Positions 32,823-41,136 of a DNA stretch of 64,000 nucleotides are shown here, one piece after another. The notes under the pieces are model-generated. The model made no database searches. It was not told the DNA's origin and saw only the letters and a program-made list of their open reading frames with translations. A program made the translations under genes and the position numbers. How positions within the stretch are numbered: the stretch's first letter is position 1; each line of letters begins with the position of its first letter. Origin of the DNA: Elusimicrobiota bacterium (GTDB taxonomy: Bacteria > Elusimicrobiota > Elusimicrobia > UBA1565 > UBA9628); contig JACRDT010000049.1 of assembly GCA_016212795.1 (NCBI GenBank), forward strand, positions 27,945-91,944. Reading direction: 5' to 3'.

Positions 32823-34301
32823 ATGGCTGACGAGAAGACGGAACCCGCGTCCTTCATCGGGAAGTTCCTGGTCCTGAGGGGCGCGGCGCGCGAGCTCTGG
32901 ATCATCTTCGGCGCCAAGCTCCTCGCCATCCTCGCCTACGGCGTCATGAACTCGACGCTCGTGCTCTGGCTCTCCTCGGACCTGGGCTTCGACGACACGG
33001 GCGCGGGCCTGGCCGTGAGCACCTGGTCCATGCTCATGACCCTCTTCACCGTGCTCGTGGGCTCGCTCGTGGACGCCATCGGCCTGCGCAAGGCCTTCCT
33101 CCTCGGGTTCTGCGTGTGCATCCTGTCCCGCGGGGTGATGACTTTCTGCCCGGACAAGTGGGTCGCCCTGTCCTGCGGCCTGCTCCCCCTGGCCCTCGGC
33201 GAGGCCCTGATGACCCCGGTCATGGTCGCGGCGGTTCGGCGCTACTCCACCACGGCCCAGCGCTCCATGTCGTTCTCCATCTTCTACTGCATGATGAACG
33301 TGGGCTTCCTCATCGGAGCCCTGATCTTCGACTACGTCCGCAAGGGGCTCGGCGAGCACGGCACCTACGTCGTGCCGGTCCTCGGCATGCAGATCAGCAC
33401 CTACCGCACCCTTTTCTTCGTGAGCTTCCTGCTGACCATCCCGAACCTCATCATCATGTACTTCGGCCTGCGCGACGGGGTCGAGGCTACGGATGAGGGC
33501 TTGAAGATCAACCCGGACAAGCCCAGGTACCCCGGGGAAGGCGCGCTCAAGGCCCTGGGCCTGATGGTCCGCGACGCCGTGCAGGAGACCGTGACCATCT
33601 TCACCAACCTGTGGAAGCAGCCGGCCTTCTACAGGTTCCTCGCCTTCCTCTCGCTGGTCGTGGCCATCCGGCTGGTCCTGCTGCACATGTACTACACCTA
33701 TCCCAAGTTCGGCATCCGCGAGCTCGGCGACGGGGCGCCCATCGGCCGCCTGTGGTCCCTGAACTCCATGGTCGTGATCCTCCTCGTGCCTTTCGTGGGC
33801 GCGCTCACCCAGAGGATCTCGGCCTACCGCATGGTGCTTTTCGGCAGCGCGCTCGCCGCCTCCTCGGTCTTCATCATGGCCATGCCCCCGTCGTGGTGGC
33901 GGCCCCTGGCCGACGGCCTGCCCGGGCACCTCATCGCCCAGGTCTGGCTCGGGGTCCAGGGCGAGGTGAACCCCTATTACGTGATGATCTTCACGTACGT
34001 GGTCATCTACTCGGTCGGCGAGGTCTTCTGGACGCCCCGGCTCTACGAGTACACCTCGGCCATCGCGCCCAAGGGCCAGGAGGCCTCGTACATGTCCCTC
34101 TCGTACCTGCCCTTCTTCCTGGCCAAGCTCGGGGCGGGCGGCCTTTCGGGCTGGCTGCTGGCCACTTATTGCCCGGCCCAGGGGCCGCGGCACTCCGGGA
34201 CCATGTGGCTCATCATCGGCCTGATGGCCCTGGTCACGCCCGTGGGCCTGGTGGTGTTCCGCCGGTTCGTCAAAGCCCAGGAGGCCGGCCGCGCGGAGTG
34301 A
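32823..34301 (+). CDS. MFS transporter
   Basis: The 492-residue protein has about twelve hydrophobic helices and the MFS loop signature VGSLVDAIGLRKAF between helices 2 and 3. A charged central loop of about 60 residues (around 215-260) separates the two halves. Overall it resembles the proton-coupled oligopeptide (POT) group, but the POT signatures are not clear. The ATG follows AGGAGGCGGTCCC, a strong ribosome binding site. The substrate is unknown. Confidence 0.82.
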   Translation: MADEKTEPASFIGKFLVLRGAARELWIIFGAKLLAILAYGVMNSTLVLWLSSDLGFDDTGAGLAVSTWSMLMTLFTVLVGSLVDAIGLRKAFLLGFCVCILSRGVMTFCPDKWVALSCGLLPLALGEALMTPVMVAAVRRYSTTAQRSMSFSIFYCMMNVGFLIGALIFDYVRKGLGEHGTYVVPVLGMQISTYRTLFFVSFLLTIPNLIIMYFGLRDGVEATDEGLKINPDKPRYPGEGALKALGLMVRDAVQETVTIFTNLWKQPAFYRFLAFLSLVVAIRLVLLHMYYTYPKFGIRELGDGAPIGRLWSLNSMVVILLVPFVGALTQRISAYRMVLFGSALAASSVFIMAMPPSWWRPLADGLPGHLIAQVWLGVQGEVNPYYVMIFTYVVIYSVGEVFWTPRLYEYTSAIAPKGQEASYMSLSYLPFFLAKLGAGGLSGWLLATYCPAQGPRHSGTMWLIIGLMALVTPVGLVVFRRFVKAQEAGRAE

Positions 34302-34314
34302 CGGGCCCGGCTGC

Positions 34315-35607
34315 TTATTCGGTCAGCAGCCGGTGGAAGCGCTCGACGCGCTTCTGGACTCGCTGGGCGAACCCGCGGTAGTGGCGCACCCCCTCGGGGC
34401 TGCGCAGGATGGCAAGATCGCGCTCGGCCCAGCCCAGCGTGGCGCGTTTGCCGCGCAGGCGCTCCCGCAGGGACGCGAGCTGGTCGGCCTCGTAGCTGGC
34501 CAGGGCTTCCGGGGGGTGGCCGGCCGAGCGCATCTCATCGAGCACGGCCGTGCGCCGGGCCAGCAGGCGCTCGTCCTTGGCGATGGAGGCGACGGCGGAT
34601 TTGCGCCGCTTCTCGAGCTCCTCGATGTACCCGGCCACCGTGCCGCCGTCGAGGATGCCGATGTTGCCGCCGTATTGGGAGCCGAGCCAGCGCACGGCGC
34701 CCGGGACGCCTCCGCGCAGCAGGGCTCGCTCGAACTGGTAGGAGAAGGTGCGGCGGCTCGGCCGCCGGCCGAGCTCGCGGAAGACCTGGAGGGTCGCGAC
34801 GTGGGCCTCGAGCTCCATCTCGAGGGAATCCGACGGCAGGCCGATGTCGCGCTGGACGACGTGCAGGAGCTCGTGGACGAGGACCGGGGCGGCCTCGCCC
34901 GTGTCGTCGCGCATGAGGCTGCGCGCGAGCTGGAGCATGTCCCAGTCGTAGACGAAGCTCCCGTTCTCCGAGCGCAGCTCCTCGAGCTGCACCAGGATGG
35001 GGCGCCCGCGCCGCGAGGCCACGGCCGAAGCCCGGCGCAGGACCTGGCGGCCGGTCCGCGTGAGCATGGCCTCGGCCAGGGTCCGGGCGACCCAGGCCCG
35101 GTCGGCGTCGTCGGCGACGGCGAGGAACGGTGGAAGGCCCCGGACCTCGACCAGGTGCCCCGCCGGCACGCCGACGGCGGGCGACGGCGGCTCCAGGGGC
35201 TTGACGCTCGGGAGGGCGTCGAAGGCCCGGTCCGCGGCGTCCTTGGCGGCCTCGGGGGTCTTGTCCGCCCCGTCCGACAGCGGCTGCGCGAGCCCGTCCG
35301 GGGTCGCCGCGAGGATGGGGGCCGCCTCCTTCGATGGCTCCGCCAGGGACGGCGCCGCGGCCGTCACGGCGGGGCTCGGGGCCCAGGGGGACGGCGCGGC
35401 AGGGAGCGGCAGCGTCGAGAACGAAGAGAGGTTCGGCGCCGGGAGCGGCGTCAAGAGCGAGGCGGAGAGGGGCGCGGCGGGCGTCGGGAGCATGGCCGGG
35501 ACCTGGAACGAGACCCGGGGCACGGACCCGCGGAACATCGGCACGCCCTGGCTCCACCCGGGCCCGGCGAGACAATGGACGAAGACCGCGACGGCGAGGC
35601 CGCCCAT
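34315..35607 (-). CDS. Exported protein with HExxH metalloprotease-like motif
   Basis: The 430-residue product has a signal peptide (MGGLAVAVFVHCLAGPGWSQ) and a Pro/Ala/Ser-rich linker of about 120 residues. It then has VLVHELLHVV, whose HELLH gives two metal-binding His and the Glu, followed by LEMELEAHV, which may supply the third ligand. A helical, Arg-rich C-terminus of about 100 residues follows. I do not recognise the exact family. The ATG at 35607 is chosen because TAGACT lies 5 bases upstream; the frame also extends to GTG at 35622. Confidence 0.68.
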   Translation of the reverse strand: MGGLAVAVFVHCLAGPGWSQGVPMFRGSVPRVSFQVPAMLPTPAAPLSASLLTPLPAPNLSSFSTLPLPAAPSPWAPSPAVTAAAPSLAEPSKEAAPILAATPDGLAQPLSDGADKTPEAAKDAADRAFDALPSVKPLEPPSPAVGVPAGHLVEVRGLPPFLAVADDADRAWVARTLAEAMLTRTGRQVLRRASAVASRRGRPILVQLEELRSENGSFVYDWDMLQLARSLMRDDTGEAAPVLVHELLHVVQRDIGLPSDSLEMELEAHVATLQVFRELGRRPSRRTFSYQFERALLRGGVPGAVRWLGSQYGGNIGILDGGTVAGYIEELEKRRKSAVASIAKDERLLARRTAVLDEMRSAGHPPEALASYEADQLASLRERLRGKRATLGWAERDLAILRSPEGVRHYRGFAQRVQKRVERFHRLLTE

Positions 35608-35612
35608 GGCAT

Positions 35613-35618
35613 AGTCTA
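35613..35618 (-). promoter_or_regulatory. -10 box of the HExxH protein, predicted leaderless
   Basis: TAGACT lies 5 bases before the ATG at 35607, with no Shine-Dalgarno sequence between. Confidence 0.4.
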
Positions 35619-35673
35619 TCACGGGGCCGCGAGAGCGGGCCTAGGCCCAACGGGCAACCCGGCCTCAGGCAAT

Positions 35674-35694
35674 GGTCCCATCAAGGGAGGGACC
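35674..35694 (-). terminator. Hairpin after the HEAT-repeat gene
   Basis: GGTCCC and GGGACC pair around a 9-base loop about 20 bases past the stop at 35713. There is no T-run. Confidence 0.35.
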
Positions 35695-35712
35695 GGCGGT
35701 CTTCGGCGAGGC

Positions 35713-36645
35713 CTACTCGTTGACGATCGGGCTCACGTACGGGCCGTGAGGGCCCGCGCGGTAGCCCAGGTGGAAGTAGGTGCGGAAGAAATAGACGTCC
35801 ATGCTCTGGGCCTTGATGGCCGCCACGCGCAGGTCCTGGTCGCTCTCGCGGCGGGCCATGTCCTCGAGGAGGTCGCGGACGCCGCTGTCGCCCGCCGCGG
35901 CGGAGAGGGCGAGGACCGCGGCCACGCGCAGGGCCTTGGGGTCGCTGGCGTAGCGCGCCAGGTCGTAGGTCTTGCCCCGGACCTCGGAGCGGTTCATGGC
36001 GGAGTAGAGGCTCTTGAGGGCCTCGATGCGGACGTCCTCGTCCTCCCTGGATCCGAAGGCGACGTCCGAGAGGACGTCCACCACCTCCGATTGGTTGGTG
36101 GAGTCGAACAGGGCCCAGAGGGCGGCTTTGCGGACCACGGGGTCGCTCTCGTAGCGGGCCGCGTCGATGAGGCGGTCGCGCACGTCGCTGTCGCTGTTCG
36201 AGGCGAAGAACAGGGACTTGAACGCCATGGCGCGGACCGCTGCGTCGCCGCGGTAGCGGGCGACCTCCACGAGGGTGTCGCGGACCTCGCTGTAGTGGGC
36301 CGCCCAGTGCAGGGTCCTCGCCGCCTCTCGGCGCACCCCGGCGGTCTCGTTGCCGTCGCGGAGCATGTCGCGAACCACGTCGCGCACGCGCGAGTCCCCC
36401 ATGTGGTCCCGGGCGTTCACGAGGGAGGCCTGGCGGACCGCGGCGTCGCGGTCGCGGAGCAGGTCGACGATGTCGCTCGAGTTGATGGAGGCGCGAACCT
36501 GGGCGGCCTGGAGCTGGACCGCGCCGATCGCCCCGCGAAGGGCTCCGGCGAAATCGGCGTCGCTCGAAGGCGCCAGGGGAGCGGCCCCGGCCGTGCCGGC
36601 CAGCGCCGCCGCGAAGATAAAGCCCAACCGCGCGAATCGGATCAT
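35713..36645 (-). CDS. Exported HEAT-repeat protein
   Basis: The 310-residue product has a signal peptide ending GTAGA. Residues 50-290 are about seven HEAT/PBS-lyase-type repeats with the pattern D-x-x-V-R-x-x-A-x-x-A-L (for example DPVVRKAALWALFDS, DEDVRIEALKSLYSA). It is a likely protein-binding scaffold of the periplasm. The ATG at 36645 follows GAGGTGGCT; the in-frame GTG at 36651 would place the start inside that site. A TACAAT box lies about 40 bases upstream. Confidence 0.82.
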   Translation of the reverse strand: MIRFARLGFIFAAALAGTAGAAPLAPSSDADFAGALRGAIGAVQLQAAQVRASINSSDIVDLLRDRDAAVRQASLVNARDHMGDSRVRDVVRDMLRDGNETAGVRREAARTLHWAAHYSEVRDTLVEVARYRGDAAVRAMAFKSLFFASNSDSDVRDRLIDAARYESDPVVRKAALWALFDSTNQSEVVDVLSDVAFGSREDEDVRIEALKSLYSAMNRSEVRGKTYDLARYASDPKALRVAAVLALSAAAGDSGVRDLLEDMARRESDQDLRVAAIKAQSMDVYFFRTYFHLGYRAGPHGPYVSPIVNE

Positions 36646-36804
36646 AGCCACCTCGTCCAGTGCGTCATATGGGGATCGTCGGCTTCCTAAATTGTAGCAA
36701 GCCCCCGGGGAATAAACGCAGGGGCGAAGGGCCCGGGCCGGCGTAGGCCCAAAGTCCTATGGCCGGGCTGTCGGGCCGGAGCCCGATCCATTCGCTATAA
36801 TGTC

Positions 36805-36867
36805 ATGACGGAAGTTCTGGTTGGAGGTCCGGTCGGCCGGGGGAGATATGCTCGTCTTGCGGGGTGA
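36805..36867 (+). CDS. Possible 20-residue leader ORF coupled to the radical SAM gene
   Basis: An ATG at 36805 opens MTEVLVGGPVGRGRYARLAG, whose TGA overlaps the GTG start of the radical SAM gene as GTGA. A second short frame (36848-36877, MLVLRGERA) follows GGGGGAGAT and also overlaps that start. Either could couple translation. The TATAAT at 36796-36801 is so close that the first ORF may not be fully transcribed. Confidence 0.25.
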   Translation: MTEVLVGGPVGRGRYARLAG

Positions 36868-38096
36868 GCGTGCGTAAGAGGCTGGTTCTGCTCAATCCCC
36901 ATCTGGGGAAGCTGGGCCTGGGCACGATGACCAGATTGGTCAAGGCCGGGAGCTTCCCTGCCGTGCTCTCCATCCTGGAGGCCATGACCCCCGAAGACTA
37001 TGAGGTCGTGCGGTACGACAATCCGCTGTTCGTCCGTTATGAGCCCGGGCTCGTCGCCATCACGTCCTATACCATGAACGTCCATGTCGCCTATCGCTAC
37101 GCCGACGGATTCCGGCGAGCCGGGGCCAGGGTGGTCATGGGTGGACCCCATGTCATGTTCCGGGTCGAGGAGGCCTTGGAGCATTGCGACGCCGTTTGCG
37201 TCGGGGAGGCCGAAACAGTCTGGGGTGGGATCTTGCGCGACTACGAGAACGACCGCCTTCAGAAGGTCTACGACGGCAAGCCCGCCGACAACTTCTGGGA
37301 ATACTACCATGAACGGCTCTTGAAGCTTGAGCCTTGGCAGATCCGGAATGCCATCCTGGCGACGAGAGGGTGCAAGTTCAGGTGCGAGTTCTGCGTGATC
37401 TCGAGCATGTTCCGAGGGTTCCGCCATGTGCCCGTCGAGAAGGTGGTGGAGTTGATCGAGGCGTCGAAACAGGAGTACTTCTCCTTCAACGACGCCAACA
37501 TCTATGGCGACCCACGGTACGCCAAGGAGCTGTTCAAGGCGCTGATCCCTCTCGGGATCGGGTATAGCGCGCTGTGCAGCGTGGACCTGGCCAAGGACGA
37601 GGAGGCCCTGGAGTTGGCGCGGCAAAGCGGCTGTGCCGAGCTTCTGATCGGTTTCGAGACGATGAGCCGGGGGTACGCCGGGAAGAATCCGGGGAAGCTC
37701 AGATGGTGGGACGAGTACCGTCCGCTGATCCGGCGCATCCGGGGGAAGGGAGTGAGGATCAAGGGGACGTTCATCGTCGGTTTCGACGAGGACACATCGG
37801 CGTCCTTGTGGAGGCTGTTCCTCTTCACCCTCACGTCCGGGATCAACCTTTCCGCGGCCTTCGTCCTGACGCCCCTTCCCGGCACCGAGCTGTTCAGGCG
37901 GATGGACGCGGCAGGGAGGATCCTATCCTACGATTGGCGGCGATACGATCTATGGCATGCGGTCGTGAGGCCGGCGCAGGTGAGCCGGGCGGCCCTCATC
38001 TTCTGGGTCAACATGATCCTGTGGCAGGCGGTGCTCTTCAACCCGCTGGCCATCGCGCTCGCGATCGGATGGCTGATCTTCTGGAAGTACTCCTGA
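36864..38096 (+). CDS. Radical SAM protein with N-terminal B12-binding-like domain
   Basis: The 410-residue protein has a cobalamin-binding-like Rossmann domain (about 1-130, with VVMGGPHV but no DxHxxG). It is followed by a radical SAM core with the cluster motif CKFRCEFC and a GFETMSRG segment. The last 60 residues contain hydrophobic stretches that may attach it to the membrane. Relatives act in methyl transfer and ring-forming reactions on lipids, tetrapyrroles or cofactors; the substrate is unknown here. The GTG start is supported by the overlap with the short upstream frames. It overlaps the U32 gene by one base (TGATG). Confidence 0.8.
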   Translation: MSVRKRLVLLNPHLGKLGLGTMTRLVKAGSFPAVLSILEAMTPEDYEVVRYDNPLFVRYEPGLVAITSYTMNVHVAYRYADGFRRAGARVVMGGPHVMFRVEEALEHCDAVCVGEAETVWGGILRDYENDRLQKVYDGKPADNFWEYYHERLLKLEPWQIRNAILATRGCKFRCEFCVISSMFRGFRHVPVEKVVELIEASKQEYFSFNDANIYGDPRYAKELFKALIPLGIGYSALCSVDLAKDEEALELARQSGCAELLIGFETMSRGYAGKNPGKLRWWDEYRPLIRRIRGKGVRIKGTFIVGFDEDTSASLWRLFLFTLTSGINLSAAFVLTPLPGTELFRRMDAAGRILSYDWRRYDLWHAVVRPAQVSRAALIFWVNMILWQAVLFNPLAIALAIGWLIFWKYS

Positions 38097-40051
38097 TGCC
38101 GACAAGCTCCCAAGGCGGCCCCGGCCCACATCGCCCCAGGTCCGGTCCCGGCGCGCCGGCCGCCGTCGAACTGCTGGCGCCGGCCAAGGACCTGGCCTGC
38201 GGGCTGGCCGCCATCGACTGCGGCGCGGACGCCGTCTACATCGGCGCGCCGGAGTTCGGGGCCCGCCAGGCCGCCGGCAACCCGGTGGCGGACATCGCCC
38301 GGCTGGCGGCCCGCGCGCACCGGTACTGGGCCCGGGTCTACGCCGCCGTCAACACCATCCTGACCGACGCGGAACTCCCTCGCGCCGGCCGGCTCCTGTG
38401 GGAGCTCCACGGCGCGGGGGTGGACGGCTTCATCATCCAGGACGTCGGGCTGCTGGAGCTCGAGCTGCCCCCGCTGCCGCTCATCGCCAGCACCCAGATG
38501 CACAACGACTCCATCGAGAGGGTCCGGTTCCTGGAAGCGGTCGGGTTCCAGCGCGCCATCCTCGCCCGGGAGCTGAGCCTGGACCAGATCCGGGCCATCA
38601 GGCGGGCCACGGCCATCGAGCTAGAGTGCTTCGTCCACGGGGCCCTGTGCGTCTCGGCCAGCGGGCGCTGTTACATGAGCTGCGCCCTGGGCGGGCGCAG
38701 CGGCAACCGCGGGGCCTGCGCCCAGCCCTGCCGGAGGCCGTACTCCCTGGTGGACGGCGCGGGCTCGGTCCTGGCGTCGGGGCGGCACCTCCTCTCCCTC
38801 AAGGACCTGGACCTCTCGGCGCAGTTGGGTCCCCTGCTCGACGCGGGCGTCACATCGTTCAAGATCGAAGGCCGGCTGAAGGACTCGGGGTACGTGAAGA
38901 ACATCGTGTCCTTCTACCGCCGCAAGCTCGACGATGCGTTGGGGAGCCGGGGCCTGCGGGCGGCGTCGAGCGGGTCGGTGGGCGCGCTGGGCTTCGAGCC
39001 CAACCCGGCCAAGACCTTCAACCGGGGCGCCACGACCTATTGCCTGTCGGGGACGGCTTCGGACATAGCGGCGCCCGACACGCCCAAGTCGCTGGGGGAG
39101 GCCATCGGGCCCGTGGTCGCCGCGGACCGGCGGGGTTTCACGGTGGACGGCCCGCCCTTGGCCGCCGGGGACGGCATCTGCTATTTCGACGGCGCCCGGC
39201 GGCTCCAGGGCACGTCGGTCCGCTCGTCGAAGGGCGGCCGCGTCCAGCCCGAAAGCATGGGCGCCATCCGGGTCGGCACCTTCATCTGGAGGAACCTCGA
39301 CCGCGCCTTCCAGAACGCGTTGAACAGGTCCCGGCCGGTCCGCAGGATCCGGGTCGCGATGACTCTGCGCGAGACGGCCGGGGGGCTGGGCGTGGAGGGA
39401 GTGGATGAGGACGGCGTCGTGGCGTCGTGCGACCTGCCCATGGAGAAGGCCCCCGCCCGCGACATGAAGCAGGCCGAGGAGACGGCGCGCCGCCAGCTCG
39501 TCAAACTCGGGGAGAGCGTGTTCCTGTGCGACGGCGCGGCGTGCCGGTGGTCCAAGGCCTTCTTCGTGCCGGTCGCCCGGCTCAACGAACTGCGCCGCGG
39601 GCTGGTCGAGCGTCTGCTGGCGGCCCGCGAGGAGCGCCGGCCCCGGGGCGGTGGACTCGATCAGCGGCAGCGTGCGGCCGACGGTTCGGCGCGCCCTCCC
39701 GAGGCGGAGCTCGACTACCGGGCGAACGTGCTCAACGCCAAGGCCCGCCGGTTCTACGAACGGCATGGCGCCCGCGTCGTCGAGCCGGCGGCCGAGTCCG
39801 GCCTGGACATGCGGGGCAGGGTGGTGATGACGACGCGCCTGTGCCTGCGCAAGCTCTACGCCGGCTGCCTGGCCCAAGGGGGCCAGGTCGTCGCAGGCGC
39901 AGGTCGTTCTCCTTCCGCCGGAGACGGCCCGGCCCAGGGAGCGGCGTCGTCTGCCGCCCCCCCGGCGCTGTTCCTCATCGACGAAGACGGCAGGCGGTTC
40001 AGGCTGGAATTCGACTGCGCCAAGTGCGTCATGCGCGTCGTGGCGTCGTAG
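38096..40051 (+). CDS. U32 family protein, RlhA-like (23S rRNA hydroxylation)
   Basis: The 651-residue product matches the length of E. coli RlhA, which makes 5-hydroxycytidine 2501 in 23S rRNA. The U32 core is clear: FVHGALCVSASGRCYMSC and RSGNRGACAQPCR, giving the four Cys that bind an Fe-S cluster, then FKIEGRLK. The C-terminus carries further Cys (TTRLCLRKLYAGC and FDCAKCVMR). Copy E1 of an in-ORF repeat lies between those two, at 39874-39929. The gene is coupled to the radical SAM gene. U32 proteins also modify ubiquinone and other RNAs, so the target is an inference. Confidence 0.78.
   Translation: MPTSSQGGPGPHRPRSGPGAPAAVELLAPAKDLACGLAAIDCGADAVYIGAPEFGARQAAGNPVADIARLAARAHRYWARVYAAVNTILTDAELPRAGRLLWELHGAGVDGFIIQDVGLLELELPPLPLIASTQMHNDSIERVRFLEAVGFQRAILARELSLDQIRAIRRATAIELECFVHGALCVSASGRCYMSCALGGRSGNRGACAQPCRRPYSLVDGAGSVLASGRHLLSLKDLDLSAQLGPLLDAGVTSFKIEGRLKDSGYVKNIVSFYRRKLDDALGSRGLRAASSGSVGALGFEPNPAKTFNRGATTYCLSGTASDIAAPDTPKSLGEAIGPVVAADRRGFTVDGPPLAAGDGICYFDGARRLQGTSVRSSKGGRVQPESMGAIRVGTFIWRNLDRAFQNALNRSRPVRRIRVAMTLRETAGGLGVEGVDEDGVVASCDLPMEKAPARDMKQAEETARRQLVKLGESVFLCDGAACRWSKAFFVPVARLNELRRGLVERLLAAREERRPRGGGLDQRQRAADGSARPPEAELDYRANVLNAKARRFYERHGARVVEPAAESGLDMRGRVVMTTRLCLRKLYAGCLAQGGQVVAGAGRSPSAGDGPAQGAASSAAPPALFLIDEDGRRFRLEFDCAKCVMRVVAS
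39874..39929 (+). repeat. In-ORF repeat family E, copy 1
   Basis: The unit encodes QGGQVVAGAGRSPSAGDG within the U32 protein, between two conserved Cys segments. It differs from copy 3 (58903-58963, opposite strand) at about six of 57 positions. Part of it can form a hairpin GTCGTTCTCC/GGAGACGGCC. Confidence 0.85.
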
Positions 40052-40065
40052 GGGTTCGGGCGCTC

Positions 40066-41043
40066 TTATTGCGCGGCGCCCGCCATCGCCTTGAGCGCGC
40101 TGAAGGCCGCGCCGGAGAAGGCTTCCCGGTTGACGAGCCCTTCGGACGCCATGGCGGCGCCGGCGGCGAGCCCGGGGAGGCGGCCGGCGAACTCCGAGAC
40201 CTTGGTGGCGATCTCCCCCTGGCACGCGTCGCCTCTGCAGACCTTGGTCCTCAGGCACTTCGAGCCGTCGGGCAGGGCGACGGTGTCGAAGTCCTCGTCG
40301 CCGCGGACGAGCACCCCGACGATCCCGCCGCTCTTGGCGTGGAACACCGGGCTGCCCGAGTTCCCGTGGAACGAATCGAGGTCCGTGACGAAGTAGGCGG
40401 CTGGGCTCGCGTCCCGGACGCGGCCGTTGGAGGCGACCTTCTCGGGCAGGCCCTTGGGGTGGCCGATGAGGAGCAGCGGCGTCTGCTTCGTGACCGGCCG
40501 GGTGTCGAGGTTGAGCGGGTCGTGGCCGGCGACCTGGCGGTCCAGGCGGAACAGGGCCCAGTCGGAGCCGGTCTTCTGGTCGACCTTGCGGCCGAGGAGC
40601 TCGGAACAGCCGTAGACCTCCCCGGCGGGGACGCGGGTCGGGGTCTTGCCGTTCTTGCCGACGCGAAAGCCGAAGACGACGGAGCGCTGCCGGCATTCCT
40701 TGAGGCTCTTGACGCAGTGGCCCGCCGTGAGGACGAGGTCGGGGCCGACGAGGGCGGCGGAGCAGTCCGCCCCGGCGTCCTGGTCGGCGAACCGTTCGCC
40801 GTCGCACAGGGGCAGGGTCTTGGCGTAGGGCTTGGTGTCGAGCTCGGCCCAGCGCCCTTTGACCGCGACCTTGCTCGACTCGAAGATGGCTGCCGTGGAA
40901 TCCGCCAGGGCGAGCGCCATGTCGTCGCGGACGTCGGGCGGGTCCTGCCGGTCGTCGTCGTCATAGACCGGCATGGAGGCCGCGGCGCCAGGCAGGAGGA
41001 CGGCGGCGAGCAAGATGGCTGAGAGGCGATTGGTCGGTGGCAC
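40066..41043 (-). CDS. Exported trypsin-like serine protease
   Basis: The 325-residue product has a signal peptide (LSAILLAAVLLPGAAA). The S1 triad is visible: His in LTAGHCV, Asp in GSDWALFRL and Ser in FHGNSGSPV. Several Cys could form disulfides (CDGE, DCSA, CVKSLKEC, KCLRTKVCRGDAC). The GTG at 41043 is preferred to the ATG at 41097 because the latter would be translated through the hairpin pair at 41097-41136 and a CATACT box. It converges on the U32 gene with 14 bases between. Confidence 0.85.
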   Translation of the reverse strand: MPPTNRLSAILLAAVLLPGAAASMPVYDDDDRQDPPDVRDDMALALADSTAAIFESSKVAVKGRWAELDTKPYAKTLPLCDGERFADQDAGADCSAALVGPDLVLTAGHCVKSLKECRQRSVVFGFRVGKNGKTPTRVPAGEVYGCSELLGRKVDQKTGSDWALFRLDRQVAGHDPLNLDTRPVTKQTPLLLIGHPKGLPEKVASNGRVRDASPAAYFVTDLDSFHGNSGSPVFHAKSGGIVGVLVRGDEDFDTVALPDGSKCLRTKVCRGDACQGEIATKVSEFAGRLPGLAAGAAMASEGLVNREAFSGAAFSALKAMAGAAQ

Positions 41044-41096
41044 GATGGGATTCCAGGGCGTCGCCGTTAGTATGCCCGGCCGGGGGCGGGGCGGCA

Positions 41097-41136
41097 TGGG
41101 CCCCAGGGCCCAGGGGCGGGTGGGCCCAAGGGCCTA
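41097..41136 (-). terminator. Two tandem GGGCCC hairpins after the amidase
   Basis: TGGGCCC-CA-GGGCCCA (41097-41112) and TGGGCCC-AA-GGGCC(T)A (41121-41136) stand side by side just past the amidase stop. A related hairpin ends the gene at 1753. They probably terminate the three-gene operon. Confidence 0.5.

Noticed and set aside
36805..38096. RiPP precursor plus radical SAM maturase
   Set aside because: The 20-residue peptide has no Cys, no clear leader or core, and the enzyme has no SPASM or RRE-like domain. It is kept only as a possible leader ORF.
39650..39690. Possible fourth copy of repeat family F in the U32 gene (GACTCGATCAGCGGCAGCG)
   Set aside because: Similarity to the family F start covers only about 20 bases with several mismatches, and the hairpin half is absent.
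38621..40807. 728-codon minus-strand frame opposite the U32 gene
   Set aside because: It is a shadow with Arg/Pro/Gly bias and no recognisable motif.
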